Shown here in pieces: positions 39,490 to 50,584 of a stretch of DNA of 64,000 bases (position 1 is its first letter; every line of letters begins with the position of its first letter). Below the pieces are notes generated by a model. The model was given only the letters and a program-made list of their open reading frames with translations, searched no databases and was not told the origin of the DNA. The stretch covers positions 7,086,001-7,150,000 of the forward strand of contig NC_016935.1 of the NCBI RefSeq assembly GCF_000250655.1. Reading direction: 5' to 3'. Position numbers and translations under genes: made by a program. The DNA comes from Paenibacillus mucilaginosus 3016. GTDB lineage: Bacteria; Bacillota; Bacilli; Paenibacillales; NBRC-103111.

Positions 39490-40404
39490 TCAGTCGTTCT
39501 GCACTGCGGCCTTCTTCTTGGCTCCCAGAGCCTTATTTCTCATATCATACCAAAGCGGTCCGGCGATGCACACAGAAGAGTATGCCCCGCTAGTCAGACC
39601 AATGATCTTTGCGAGAGCAAAGAGCTTAATGGCCGGGCTGCCCAACACGAGCAGACAAACGGCGGCAATCAGCACGGTAAGTACGGTGTTGATGTTTCTT
39701 TTCATGGTCTGCCAGATACTGTCGTCCAGAAGCTTGCTTACATCTTCCGAAGTCTTCAGCTTCGCAAAACGCAGATTTTCACGGACACGGTCGAAAATGA
39801 CAATCTTATCGTTAATGGAATAACCGATGGTGGTAAGCACCGCAGCCATGAACGGCAAGTTAACTTCGAGCTGGAAGATCGCGAACACGCTCACAACCAG
39901 AAAAGCATCATGAAGAATGGCAATGATGGATGCAATGGCGAACCGCCATTCAAAACGGATGGTTACGTACAAACATATTGCCAGCGAAGCTACGCCGATG
40001 GCAATCAACGCTTTGTTCCGGAGCTCCAGGGCCATATCCGGCGTGACGGTATTTACCTCCTGCGAAACCGCCGTCCCATATGCGGCCGCAAAGCTGTCTT
40101 TGACCTTTTTGATCGTGTCATCGGGAACAATATCACTGAACCGTACGGACAGCCTGTTGTTATTTTCGCCGCCCAGCGTGACCGTGCTGGGTTCCGCACC
40201 CGCAGAGCGGATCAGCTCCTCTGCCTGCGCCTTATCCATAGGCTTGTCCGCCGAGATGTCCATCGACGTTCCCGCCCGGAAATCCACGCCATAGTTAAGC
40301 CCGCTTACCATGAGCATCACGGCCCCGAGCAGGGTAATAAAGAGTGAAGCCATGTAGAAATACTTACGCTGCTTGACAAAGCTGAAGTACACTTTATAAT
40401 CCAC
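39490..40404 (-). CDS. secF: protein translocase subunit SecF
   Basis: Membrane subunit that helps SecYEG export using the proton gradient. 304 residues with six helices; the N-terminal GLNYGVDFRAGTSMDISADK and the conserved YSINDKIVIFDRVRENLRFA in the middle are family signatures. Start is a GTG at 40404 (VDYKVYFSFVKQ read as M), with AAGGAG upstream, and it overlaps the restored end of secD by 11 bases. SecD and SecF are separate genes here, unlike the fused secDF of Bacillus subtilis. Confidence 0.95.
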   Translation of the reverse strand: MDYKVYFSFVKQRKYFYMASLFITLLGAVMLMVSGLNYGVDFRAGTSMDISADKPMDKAQAEELIRSAGAEPSTVTLGGENNNRLSVRFSDIVPDDTIKKVKDSFAAAYGTAVSQEVNTVTPDMALELRNKALIAIGVASLAICLYVTIRFEWRFAIASIIAILHDAFLVVSVFAIFQLEVNLPFMAAVLTTIGYSINDKIVIFDRVRENLRFAKLKTSEDVSKLLDDSIWQTMKRNINTVLTVLIAAVCLLVLGSPAIKLFALAKIIGLTSGAYSSVCIAGPLWYDMRNKALGAKKKAAVQND

Positions 40405-40473
40405 GGATTTCCGACTCCTTTACGCCAAAGTATGCCGGTTTCTTGAAGAGATTCGCACGAACGAGCAGCACAA

Positions 40474-41625
40474 TCAAAAACCGAGCAAAAAAGCGTTCGT
40501 CAAGATACTGATAACGATACTGAGCATCGTCGTCAGCGCAAATCCGCGAATGGCTCCGTTGCCGATATAGAACAGTACGGCACTGGCAATGATATTCGTG
40601 ATATTCGCGTCCATAATCGTGCGGAAAGAATGCTTGGAACCGGCCTTGAGTGACGAGAGAATGCTTTTGCCGCTGCGGATTTCTTCCTTGATCCGCTCGT
40701 ATGTAATGATATTCGCATCCACTGCCATCCCGATCCCGAGAATGAAGGCGGCAATACCCGGCAGGGTAAGCGTGGCGTTCATCCAGTTAAATACCACCAG
40801 AAGAAGCCAGGCGTACGTGATAATCGTAATGGCGGCCACCACACCCGGAATCCGGTAGAAGATCACCATGAACAGCAAAATCAGCACGGAACCGATGAGT
40901 CCCGCCCGAACGGTCTCCTGAAGCGACAGCTGCCCGAGCGTCGCGCCTACACTCTGCGTATACTTCTCCGTCAGTTTCAGAGGAAGGGCTCCCAGATTAA
41001 TCGTATCGGCAAGTGTCTTGGCTTCTTCGAAGGTGTAATTTCCGGAAATGGTAGCTTTGCCGTCGGTCAGAACCTGCTGGACAATCGGAGCCGACAGTTC
41101 TTTCTCATCTAGATAAATGGCCAGCGGCTGGTGAAGAAGCTTTTCCGTTACCTTACGAAACTTTTCTTTATCCTTAACCTCGATCTGGATAAGCGGGCGG
41201 TTCTGTTCGTCATATCCGATTTGGGCTGCGCCTTCTACGAAATCGCTTCCCAACATCTCCTTAGTCCCATCCGGCCCGCGAAACGTAAGTTCGGCCGGTT
41301 CCTTCATCAACTTTCGGACCTGCTCTTCATTCTCGACCCCGGCAAGCTTCACCCGAATCCGGTCCGTACCTTCGGTAGTTACCTCCGGTTCGGCAACGCC
41401 CAGACTGTCCGCACGCTTCTCCAGACTATGCGCGGTCTGCTTGAGCGATTCGGCTGTGACCGGTTTGCCTGCCTCAATCGGTTCTGCCACATACAAGATC
41501 TCGAATCCGCCTTTCAAATCCAGACCGAGCCTTACATCCCGGACAATACTGGGACTTGTGAGACCGATCGATACGAATACGATCGCCACGATGCCGAGAA
41601 AGGCGGCGAATCTTTTGATGTCCAT
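40474..41625 (-). CDS. secD: protein translocase subunit SecD, 3' end frameshifted
   Basis: Partner of SecF. Start ATG 41625 (MDIKRFAAFLGIVAIVFVSI), AAGGAG upstream. Motifs: DVRLGLDLKGGFEILYVAEP, the P1 periplasmic domain, and TM4-5 FILGIGMAVDANIITYERIK. The frame ends at 40474 with ILTNAFLLGF, but the next frame continues RFLIVLLVRANLFKKPAYFG to a TAA at 40394-40396 overlapping the secF start, which matches normal SecD ends. One missing T in the T6 run (plus-strand A6 at 40487-40492) explains it. The true gene is likely 40394-41625, about 410 residues. Confidence 0.93.
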   Translation of the reverse strand: MDIKRFAAFLGIVAIVFVSIGLTSPSIVRDVRLGLDLKGGFEILYVAEPIEAGKPVTAESLKQTAHSLEKRADSLGVAEPEVTTEGTDRIRVKLAGVENEEQVRKLMKEPAELTFRGPDGTKEMLGSDFVEGAAQIGYDEQNRPLIQIEVKDKEKFRKVTEKLLHQPLAIYLDEKELSAPIVQQVLTDGKATISGNYTFEEAKTLADTINLGALPLKLTEKYTQSVGATLGQLSLQETVRAGLIGSVLILLFMVIFYRIPGVVAAITIITYAWLLLVVFNWMNATLTLPGIAAFILGIGMAVDANIITYERIKEEIRSGKSILSSLKAGSKHSFRTIMDANITNIIASAVLFYIGNGAIRGFALTTMLSIVISILTNAFLLGF

Positions 41626-41730
41626 GAAAAATCTCCTTCCACACTCAATATTCCCATTATACTCACCTGCCAAAATCGAGTCAATTTGGAATCCGCTAGG
41701 CAGATCAGGTGCGAATAGTCTAGCTTAACC

Positions 41731-41764
41731 GCAAAAAAAGAAGCCCATTCAACGGAAATGGGCA
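41731..41764 (-). terminator. intrinsic terminator overlapping the comN-like stop
   Basis: Minus strand: GCCCATTTCCGTTGAATGGGC followed by TTCTTTTTTT; the stem includes the last codons of the gene at 41749-42423. Confidence 0.8.
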
Positions 41765-42423
41765 CCCTTGAATGCGCTCATCGTCAGCCAGTTCATAAAA
41801 TTCGTCACCCGCAGCGACAAGATGTCGTTCACGATCCGGTGCAAAGGCGGCACGCCGCTCTTCCGGTACTTGTCGCTGATGCAGTCCCAGATGTCCTCCG
41901 GCGTCACATGCTCATAGCCGATCATATGAAACTCCTCGGCTTTGCTGCGGCACATTTCCTCGATCACCAGGCTGAGCTCGGCATCGTCCAGCGTTTCCGG
42001 CTCCGCTTCCCCCGCATACGCTTCGGCACGCTCGATGAGAGGAATCGACGGATCCTCCTCATAGAGGGGCTCGTCCGGCTCATCTGCGGTCTCATCCGCC
42101 ATACCGAAGCCTTCCGTCACCGCCTCTGCGTCCGGCCCCTGAACAGGCTGCGTGAGTTCCGCCTCCGCTGCTTCCGTATGTTCCGCTTCGTCGCGAATCA
42201 TTGACGCGGCCGGCTCGGCGGATGCATAATACATCTCCATATAAGGGACCGGATCGGCACTTCCGCCCCCCGCATCCTGCCGGGGGCCCGCTTCCTCCTG
42301 CTCCTCCGAGGCGGCTTCATCGGCTTCATCGGCCTGATGGTCCCGCGGCTCCGCCCCATCCTGACTGCTTCCGCCGGGCTCCGCTTCGCTGCTGCGGTCC
42401 TGCTTCCATATGTCTTTATCCAC
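41749..42423 (-). CDS. ComN-like post-transcriptional regulator with acidic extension
   Basis: The last 75 residues (LSLVIEEMCRSKAEEFHMIG through VTPEDIWDCISDKYRKSG to VTNFMNWLTMSAF) match the ComN family (PF13797), whose Bacillus subtilis member of about 98 residues controls comE mRNA and interacts with DivIVA. Here about 140 residues of acidic, Glu/Ala/Asp-rich disordered sequence precede it. Start GTG 42423 follows GGGGAGGGG at seven bases; the open frame continues to 43089 opposite spoVB without support. The gene lies upstream of secD as in Bacillus subtilis. The extension is unusual and may serve localisation. Confidence 0.8.
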   Translation of the reverse strand: MDKDIWKQDRSSEAEPGGSSQDGAEPRDHQADEADEAASEEQEEAGPRQDAGGGSADPVPYMEMYYASAEPAASMIRDEAEHTEAAEAELTQPVQGPDAEAVTEGFGMADETADEPDEPLYEEDPSIPLIERAEAYAGEAEPETLDDAELSLVIEEMCRSKAEEFHMIGYEHVTPEDIWDCISDKYRKSGVPPLHRIVNDILSLRVTNFMNWLTMSAFKGAHFR

Positions 42424-42645
42424 CAGGTATCCCCTCCCCGTACGCAGCTCGTTGATTATCCTATTCGCTGCCCCCGGCCGAATTTCCTGCACGGGCCCGG
42501 CCGCCTCCGGCAAAATTCTAGCATGCGGCCGGACAGGTTCCGCATATTCATTATACAGGATCAACGGCTTGGCCGTCTTCCGGGACCGGCCCCAGACATC
42601 TACCCGGCACCCTATGCCCTTGGAGGGAGAAAAGAGGTTATTCCC

Positions 42646-44211
42646 TTGACCAAACAATCGTTCATCAAAGGAACGCTCATCCTGCTGGCCGCGGGCATCA
42701 TCAACCGCATCCTCGGCTTCATCCCGCGCATGACCCTGCCCCGGGTCATCGGCTCGGAGGGGATCGGACTGTACCAGATGGGCTGGCCGTTCCTGGTGGT
42801 GATCTTGACGCTCGTCACCGGCGGCATTCCCGTGGCGGTGGCCAAGCTGATCGCGGCGGCCGAAGCGGAGGGCAGCGAAGCGCGCATCCGGAGCATCTTC
42901 CGCGTCTCTCTGGCCCTCTCCACCGTGCTCGGCCTCTTTTTCGGCGCAGCGATTTTTTATTTTGCACCCTGGATCACAAGCCACGTCTTCACGGATTCCC
43001 GGGTGTACTATACGTTCCTGTGCATGACGCCGATCGTTCCGATCGTCGCCGTCTCCTCGGTCTTCCGCGGCTATTTCCAGGGACGGCACAATATGATTCC
43101 GACCGCCCTCTCCCAGGTCATCGAGACCCTGATCCGCATAGTCACCGTGCTGCTCTTCGCGTATTGGATGATTCCCTACGGCATTGAATATGCCGCAGCC
43201 GGGGCGATGGTCGGGGTAACCATCGGAGAGATCGGCGCCATGCTCGTGCTGGCCATCATCTACCTCCGCGGCCGGCAGAGCCGGCCGGAGAAGCCCCGCG
43301 CCGAGATCGGCAGCCGGAAGCCGCTGAACCGGCTGGCCAACCTGAAGAACCTGCTGTCCCTCGCCGTTCCGATTACAGGCAGCAAGCTCGTAGGCTCAGG
43401 CTCGTATCTGCTTGAGTCGATCCTGACCGTGCATGCCCTTGCGGCGGCAGGCCTTGCCACCGGTGTGGCCACCGCCCAGTACGGTGCCCTGCAGGGGATG
43501 ATCATCCCCGTGCTGCTCCTGCCGAGCGCGCTGACCTTCTCCCTCGCCGTCTCCCTGGTTCCGTCCTTATCTGAAGCGGCGGCGCGCGGTGACATGAAAA
43601 CGATCCATATGCGGCTGCACCAGTCCCTGAAACTCGCGCTGGTCACCGGTGCGCCGTTCGCCGTCTTGATGTATGTGCTGGCCGAGCCGATCTGCCTCTA
43701 TATGTACAACCAGCCGGGTGTGGGCGCCATGCTGCGCATGATGGCTCCGGCGGCTTTGTTCATTTACTTGCAGGCTCCGCTCCAGTCCGCTCTGCAGGCG
43801 CTCGAAAGACCCGGTAGCGCACTGGTCAATACACTCGTCGGGTCGGTGGTCAAGCTTGCGCTGATTGTCATGCTCGCCTCCCGGCCTGAATTCGGCATCC
43901 TGGGAGCGGTGGTGGCCATTACGGTGAACATCATGCTGGTCACCGTCCTGCACTGGAACAGCATGGTCCGCCTGCTGCAGTTCCGGATGGAGGTCTCCGA
44001 CTTCGTCAAGGTGGGCTTCAGCATGGCGGCGGCAGGGGTGTCCAGCTACTCCGTCATGTATTCCGGATGGCTGCCGGACGGCTTCGGCAAATTCGCCTCC
44101 GCCTGTTTTACGGGATTCGTCATCTACCTCCTGGCCGCCACCCTGCTCCGGCTCATCGACCGGGACGATCTCTTCCGGATCTTCTGGCTCGGGAAAAAGT
44201 TCGTTAAATAA
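42646..44211 (+). CDS. spoVB: stage V sporulation protein B, MOP-superfamily flippase
   Basis: Polytopic MurJ/Wzx-like membrane protein needed for spore cortex synthesis. 521 residues with about 14 helices. Conserved features: MTKQSFIKGTLILLAAGIIN, ILGFIPRMTLPRVIGSEGIG, GIPVAVAKLIAAAEAEG, SVFRGYFQGRHNMIPTALSQ and the C-terminal pairs. Start is TTG 42646 with AGAGG eight bases upstream; the frame is open further upstream but overlaps the divergent comN-like start. It points away from comN and faces the yrbG-like gene. Confidence 0.92.
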   Translation: MTKQSFIKGTLILLAAGIINRILGFIPRMTLPRVIGSEGIGLYQMGWPFLVVILTLVTGGIPVAVAKLIAAAEAEGSEARIRSIFRVSLALSTVLGLFFGAAIFYFAPWITSHVFTDSRVYYTFLCMTPIVPIVAVSSVFRGYFQGRHNMIPTALSQVIETLIRIVTVLLFAYWMIPYGIEYAAAGAMVGVTIGEIGAMLVLAIIYLRGRQSRPEKPRAEIGSRKPLNRLANLKNLLSLAVPITGSKLVGSGSYLLESILTVHALAAAGLATGVATAQYGALQGMIIPVLLLPSALTFSLAVSLVPSLSEAAARGDMKTIHMRLHQSLKLALVTGAPFAVLMYVLAEPICLYMYNQPGVGAMLRMMAPAALFIYLQAPLQSALQALERPGSALVNTLVGSVVKLALIVMLASRPEFGILGAVVAITVNIMLVTVLHWNSMVRLLQFRMEVSDFVKVGFSMAAAGVSSYSVMYSGWLPDGFGKFASACFTGFVIYLLAATLLRLIDRDDLFRIFWLGKKFVK

Positions 44212-44272
44212 AGGTTCGTCAAATAGAAAAATCATCCGTGCAGCCTTCGTTCGATCATGATTCGGCCGCGCC

Positions 44273-44950
44273 CTACCTCTTCTTATCGATAAACCAGCGC
44301 CCCCGGTGGTCCAGGGAGCAGAAGAACACTTCCTTGAAGTCCTTGATGCCCCGGCTTTGCAGCTCCCGCTTGAGCCAAAACCGCGTTTGGTCGAGCTTCT
44401 TCAAACTGTCGTCCTGGACTTTGCCGTCCATAATCAAGGGCAGCGGCAGTCCCTCATAACGGAACGACGGCGGCGGACACGGCGGTTCTTCCTCCTTGTC
44501 CGTCTTCTGCTGCACCGTCAGCTTACCCGAAGGCTCCAGCACCGCGAACTCCACATCCGCCACATTCAGCACCTTGTTCTCCCGCAGCTGCAGGAGCAGA
44601 TCGTCCAGGTTATAGCGCTGCTTGCGCATCTCCTCCCGGTTCAGGTGTCCATGCTCGATCAGAGGAGAAGGCTGCCCTTCGAACAGACGGCGCAGCTTCT
44701 GGCTCTTGAGCGAGACCAGCGCGATGAACACCTGCACGAGCACCAGGGTCAGCATCGGAAGGATGCCTTGGATCAGCGGCTTGTCCAGATCCTCCAGTAC
44801 GAATACGGCGATTTCGGCAATCATGATCGAGATCACGAGATCAAACAGCGACAGCTTGCCAATCTCCCGCTTCCCCATGAGACGCATCGTCAGGAAGACG
44901 ACCACATAGACCAGCAGGGTACGGAAAAAGAGGACCAACAACATCTCCAT
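44273..44950 (-). CDS. DUF421 family membrane protein (YrbG/YetF-like)
   Basis: A 225-residue protein with three N-terminal helices (LLVLFFRTLLVYVVVFLTMR; LFDLVISIMIAEIAVFVLED; GILPMLTLVLVQVFIALVSL) and a soluble domain with LMGKREIGKLS and the DUF421 segment GQPSPLIEHGHLNREEMRKQ, ending with a second small domain (LPLPLIMDGKVQDDSLKKLD). In Bacillus subtilis yrbG lies in the same neighbourhood as spoVB. Start ATG 44950 follows GGGAGG. Function is not established. Confidence 0.88.
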   Translation of the reverse strand: MEMLLVLFFRTLLVYVVVFLTMRLMGKREIGKLSLFDLVISIMIAEIAVFVLEDLDKPLIQGILPMLTLVLVQVFIALVSLKSQKLRRLFEGQPSPLIEHGHLNREEMRKQRYNLDDLLLQLRENKVLNVADVEFAVLEPSGKLTVQQKTDKEEEPPCPPPSFRYEGLPLPLIMDGKVQDDSLKKLDQTRFWLKRELQSRGIKDFKEVFFCSLDHRGRWFIDKKR

Positions 44951-45109
44951 AGCTCAACCTCCCGGCAACGGTTCCAAGCCTATTGTGACCTTGGCCATGG
45001 GTTGTCATGCGGGAGAAATGCTGGTAACGAAGGGCTCTCCGACCTGTACTATTTTGCCGTACAGGCCCATAGAATGAGACAAGATCAAGTTACGGGAGGA
45101 TGAGGAACC

Positions 45110-45469
45110 ATGAAGGGATCGCCGCTGCTCTCCGGATTAATGTACGCCGTGCTGTTCATGCTGGCCGGCACGCTGGCCGCCTCGCTGGTGCTGCTCGGCA
45201 CCGAGGTGGCGGAAGGCTCGTGGCTGAGTGCGACCTTAACGATCCATGCGCTGTCGTTATTCATTGGGGGAATCGTGTCAGGCCGACGAAGCGGCTCCAG
45301 AGGCTGGTATCAGGGCGGCCTGCTCGGCCTTCTGTATACGGCGGTCATCTGGATGATCGGCTTCCTCGCTTACGATGCGGGCTTCACGCAGGAGATGCTC
45401 GTTCTTGGCGGCGTCGCCCCGGTGGCCGGCGCCCTGGGCGGGATGATCGGCGTGAATCTCAAGAGATGA
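45110..45469 (+). CDS. TIGR04086 family four-helix membrane protein
   Basis: A 119-residue protein of four hydrophobic helices (LMYAVLFMLAGTLAASLVLL; LSATLTIHALSLFIGGIVSG; GGLLGLLYTAVIWMIGFLAY; GGVAPVAGALGGMIGVNLKR), the layout of TIGR04086 (YrzE) proteins, which usually lie next to yajC in Firmicutes, as here. The ATG follows GGGAGGATGAGGAACC. It converges on yajC with a shared terminator. Function unknown. Confidence 0.85.
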   Translation: MKGSPLLSGLMYAVLFMLAGTLAASLVLLGTEVAEGSWLSATLTIHALSLFIGGIVSGRRSGSRGWYQGGLLGLLYTAVIWMIGFLAYDAGFTQEMLVLGGVAPVAGALGGMIGVNLKR

Positions 45470-45613
45470 GGCGCGGTATCCAAGGAGAACCTCCGTCCAT
45501 TCAAACATCAGCATCCATGGCTTCACTGCCTGTTAAAGAGCGTCGGACCAACAGGCCGCATGCACCCTGGCCGACGCATGAAAGATTCCGCTATTATTCA
45601 AAAATGCTGCTGT

Positions 45614-45652
45614 AAAAAAAGGCCTTCCCGCTGCGGCAGGAAGGCCTTTTTG
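45614..45652. terminator. symmetric terminator between convergent TIGR04086 and yajC genes
   Basis: AAAAAAAGGCCTTCCCGC-TGC-GGCAGGAAGGCCTTTTT with A and T runs on both sides. Confidence 0.9.
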
Positions 45653-45677
45653 ATGCTGCACAGATTCCAGTGCTCTC

Positions 45678-46007
45678 TTACTTCTTCTCGTCCCCGGATG
45701 GGCTCGCCGTCACCGTGTTGATCGCAGAACGCTCAAACGTCAGCTTCGTCACATCGTTCACACGAAGAATGACCGTATCGTCCGTGAGCTCCAGGATCGT
45801 ACCGTGCAGTCCTCCGATCGTGACGACCTTATCTCCCTTCTTGAGGTTCCCGAGCAGCATGTTGCGCGCCTTCTGGCGCTTCTGCTGCGGACGGATCAGA
45901 AGGAAGTAAAGAACGACGAACATAAGAACGAGCGGTCCGTAAGTTACGAGGTACGCCATAGGCCCGGTGGCTTCCGCCGGTGCGTTGGCCGCTGCCAATT
46001 CCCACAT
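45678..46007 (-). CDS. yajC: preprotein translocase subunit YajC
   Basis: Small accessory subunit of the SecDF-YajC complex, 109 residues, with one membrane helix (GPLVLMFVVLYFLLIRPQQK), the conserved RPQQKRQKARNMLLGNLKKG, and a beta-rich soluble domain (DKVVTIGGLHGTILELTDDT). Start ATG 46007 follows AAAGGGGAA. It follows tgt by 46 bases, the standard queA-tgt-yajC order of Bacillus. Confidence 0.95.
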   Translation of the reverse strand: MWELAAANAPAEATGPMAYLVTYGPLVLMFVVLYFLLIRPQQKRQKARNMLLGNLKKGDKVVTIGGLHGTILELTDDTVILRVNDVTKLTFERSAINTVTASPSGDEKK

Positions 46008-46053
46008 ACAAGAATTCCCCTTTCTGTCTTTCGGTGTCTATGAAAAATTGGTT

Positions 46054-47241
<1,188 letters not shown>

Positions 47242-48300
47242 TCAGTAAATAAACATGGCGTCGCCGAAGCTGAAAAAGCGGTACTTGCGCTCCACCGCTT
47301 CCCGGTAGGCGGCCAGTACATTCTCCCGCCCCGCGAGCGCGGAGATCAGCATCATCAGCGTGGACTTCGGCAGATGGAAGTTCGTCAGGAGCGCATCCAC
47401 CGCCTTGAAGCGGTACCCCGGATAGATGAAGATTCCGGTGGAGCCGCTGCAGGCCTGCAGGCTGCCGTCTTCCGCGGCGGCCGTCTCCAGCGTCCGTGCG
47501 GAGGTCGTTCCCACGGCGACCACGCGCCGGCCTTCCCGCTTCGCAGCGGTGACCAGCTCGGCCGTCTCCTGCGGCACTTCGTAATATTCCTCGTGCATGT
47601 CGTGCTCGTCCACCGTTTCGGCGGAAACGGGACGGAACGTGCCGAGTCCCACATGAAGCGTGACATAGGCTAATTGTATACCTTTTTGTTCCAGCCTATG
47701 CAGGAAGGCCTCGGTAAAATGCAGCCCGGCCGTCGGCGCCGCGGCCGAGCCCTCATGCTTCGCATAGACCGTCTGGTATCTCTCCCGCTCGGGCAGCTGC
47801 TCCTTGATATAAGGAGGCAGCGGCATATGGCCGAGCCGGTCGAGCAGCTCGTTGAAGATGCCCTCGTACTCGAAGCGCAGCACGCGCGCCCCCTGCGCAC
47901 CGGTCTCCTCGACGGTCGCCTTCAGCAGCGGTTCCCCCTGGCTTGCGCCGTCTGCGCCGGTCTCCACGCCGAAGTGGATCACGGCGCCTTCGCGCAGCCG
48001 CTTGCCCGGCTTCACCAGGGCTTCCCAGCGGTCGCCTTCGAGCTGCTTCAGCAGCAGAATCTCCGCCTTGGCTCCGGTGTCCGCTTTCACGCCAAAAAGC
48101 CGGGCTGGAATGACCCTCGTGTTGTTCAACACGAGGACATCCCCGGCTTGCAGGTACTGCTCCAGATCTTCAAATGTATGGTGAGCCGTCTCCCCGCTCG
48201 TCTTGCTCAGGGTCAGCAGCCGGGAAGCCGTGCGGTCGGCCAGCGGCGTCTGGGCAATGAGCTCCTCAGGGAGATGGTAGTCGAATAAATCCACCTGCAT
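47242..48300 (-). CDS. queA: S-adenosylmethionine:tRNA ribosyltransferase-isomerase QueA
   Basis: Builds epoxyqueuosine from preQ1-tRNA using the ribose of SAM. 352 residues. The N-terminus [20 protein letters not shown] and [16 protein letters not shown], the segment [36 protein letters not shown] and the C-terminal [20 protein letters not shown] are all family signatures. It lies between the SpoIID-domain gene and tgt on the same strand. Confidence 0.97.
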   Translation of the reverse strand: MQVDLFDYHLPEELIAQTPLADRTASRLLTLSKTSGETAHHTFEDLEQYLQAGDVLVLNNTRVIPARLFGVKADTGAKAEILLLKQLEGDRWEALVKPGKRLREGAVIHFGVETGADGASQGEPLLKATVEETGAQGARVLRFEYEGIFNELLDRLGHMPLPPYIKEQLPERERYQTVYAKHEGSAAAPTAGLHFTEAFLHRLEQKGIQLAYVTLHVGLGTFRPVSAETVDEHDMHEEYYEVPQETAELVTAAKREGRRVVAVGTTSARTLETAAAEDGSLQACSGSTGIFIYPGYRFKAVDALLTNFHLPKSTLMMLISALAGRENVLAAYREAVERKYRFFSFGDAMFIY

Positions 48301-48369
48301 CGGTTCTTAACATCCTTCTGTGGTTGTATTCCGCCTTCGCGGGAGTATGGCAAGCCGGGTTACCTCGCC

Positions 48370-50504
48370 TTACGGCCTGGTAATCTCAGCGCCGGTGTAA
48401 TAGGTCCTCAGGATGGCCCGGTAATCCAGCCCCTGCTCGGCATAGCCCTTGGCTCCCCACTGGGACATCCCGAGGCCGTGGCCGAAGCCGGTGCCCTTAA
48501 AGATGAACTGGGCGTCATCCGTGGCTGCCCGTACCTGCCCCGCGCCATTCATGACGAACAGCGGTGCTTCGGCATCGGACTTCCGGGGTGCTGCGGTGCC
48601 TCCTGCGATATAGACAGGAGAAGAGCCCGGCGTGCGTGTACGGACCGTCCCTTCTGCTCCCTGTATAGTATACCTTCCCGTTTCTTCGATTTCAAACCGG
48701 GTGGACGGCAGCCCGCCCAGCAGCCCCCTCAGCGAATCGGGATACGCGGCCTTCACCGGCTGGCCGTTGACGCTGACGGCCGTGGCCCGGCCCGAAGCTC
48801 CCCGGCTCGTGACCTCCAGCGAGGTGATGCTGCCGGAGACCTGGGAACCAAGCTTCTCCTTCAGCTTGGCGGAATCGAACGGACCGCGGATCCAGGCATA
48901 GGCATTGGACTCCACGGCTTCCCCGATCACGACGAAGCGGTCGCCGATATCGACGGTGAACAGCGAAGGATTCGCGGTGTCATCCACATACGGAGCCCCC
49001 CGCACGTTGGTGCCGGTCGTATTGCCCTCATAATACGGGAGACCCGCCGGATTCTTCTCCCCCGTCGCCTGGGCATAATCCGAGCGGATATACCCCATGC
49101 GCCCGCTCGGCGTGACGATCTTGTACCACGTCTTCTTACCGTTCTGCGCTCCCTCGTCAGGAGACGAGGCGCTCTTCAGGTAAGGGACGGCGTTGCCCCA
49201 TACTTCGGTGGATTCGGCCGTCTTGCCTCCCGCGTTGGAGTAGTAAAGCGGATCGATCAGGGAGCCGCCGTAGGTCAGCACTTCCCCCTCCGTAGCCTTC
49301 ACCGCCTCCAGGGCTGTGGGAAATTCCACGGATACTCCCTTGTAAGCCTGATCGGTCGTCGTATCGGAGATATGCGCGATCCCGTACTTCATCCCCTGCT
49401 TGAGCGCATAGGTCCGGGCCGCCACCGCCTGGGCCTTCAAGGCCTCCGCAGGCCAGGACGCGCCCAGCTCGGAGCCGAGCACGGAGTAAAGGTATTCCTG
49501 GAACGGCAGCTCGTTCACCACCGCGAGCTTGCCGTTGTAGACCGAAACTTCGATCCCGCCTCGGTAAGCCCGATCGTAGCGCTCGTCGACCTTGATCCCG
49601 GACGCCGCCCCGCCGGCCGGCTCGGCCCACAGCTTCGCGCCGCCGCCGAAGGCGGCCGCGTCCACGGCGGCCGTGCCGGCCAGCTCCCGGCGCAGCACGG
49701 CGTAGCCCAGCGAGGCGTCGACCGGCGTCAGCGTGACGCCCGGCACCGCCGCAGCGACCTGCGCCTTCAGCGCCTCAAGCGCAGCCGCGTCGGCCGCGCC
49801 GCCGACGAAGACGGCGTAGCCCGCCCCATGCAGCGCCGCGGGTCGGCGGCGAAGCCGGCCGCGGCGATCTGCGCGGCGGCGGCCTGCGCCTCCGCCAGGC
49901 CGGCGTGGCTGCCCGCGCTGGCGTAGTGCGGCCCGGCGACGGCTGCGCCCGGCTGCTTCGCGGCGGCGGCCGCAGCGGCTTCCTTGGTCGCGAACGGACC
50001 AAGGTACGCCTGGTAGGCCGCCCCGCGCTGCCGGACGCCGGAGCCGGCGCCGCCTGCCAGCCGCGCCGCCTGGGCCGCGGCATCGGCGGCGGAGCCCGTC
50101 TCCGGCAGCAGCGCGTAATAGCCGTCGGCTTGGACGCGCACCGCGCCCTTCGCCGTGCCCGGCGCCTGCAGCGCTTCGCCGCCCGCTCCGCGCAGGCTGA
50201 GCGCGACTCCCGCCTCAGCCGACAGCGTAACGGCTGAGGCGGCGCTGACGTACTTGCCCGTGTCAATGAACAGCGCGACACGGATCTTGTCCAGCATCGG
50301 CGGCAGAGCCGCAGCCGGTGCTGCCGATACGGTCCCCCCCGCTGCCGTGCCTCCTGTCAGATCGCCCCAGGGGTCGAGCCCCAGGCTTCCCGTAACGAGC
50401 AGGAGCGCCGCCAAAGCAGCCCGTGCCCCTCTATGTATCTCACGCCCTGTCCGGCGTTGGCGCTGGTCCGGCCAGCGCCCCGCCGGGCGTTCCACTTCCG
50501 ACAT
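48370..50504 (-). pseudogene. SPOR-SpoIID/LytB domain protein, interrupted by a frameshift
   Basis: Two frames make one gene. The first (from ATG 50504, MSEVERPAGR, to 49767) carries a membrane or signal segment (ARAALAALLLVTGSLGLDPW), a beta domain (IRVALFIDTGKYVSAASAVT) and a SPOR-like region, then degenerates. The second (to 48370) carries the SpoIID domain: VSVYNGKLAVVNELPFQEYL, ELGASWPAEALKAQAVAART, and the end FKGTGFGHGLGMSQWGAKGY. One missing base between 49824 and 49842 rejoins them as GYAVFVGGAADAAALEALKA. SpoIID domains cleave denuded glycan strands in spore envelope remodelling. Restored length is about 711 residues. Sequence error is as likely as loss. Confidence 0.82.
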
Positions 50505-50584
50505 CTTCCCGATTCCCCTCTCATCGCGCCGGAAGAGCGGCCTTCTCCCCTGCCCGCTCTCCGGCTGATCTCCCCGTGATGACT

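Noticed and set aside
45517-45615. 32-codon frame MASLPVKERRTNRPHAPWPT between the TIGR04086 gene and its terminator
   Set aside because: No ribosome site before the ATG and no cysteine-rich SCIFF-type sequence, which was considered because of the yajC context.
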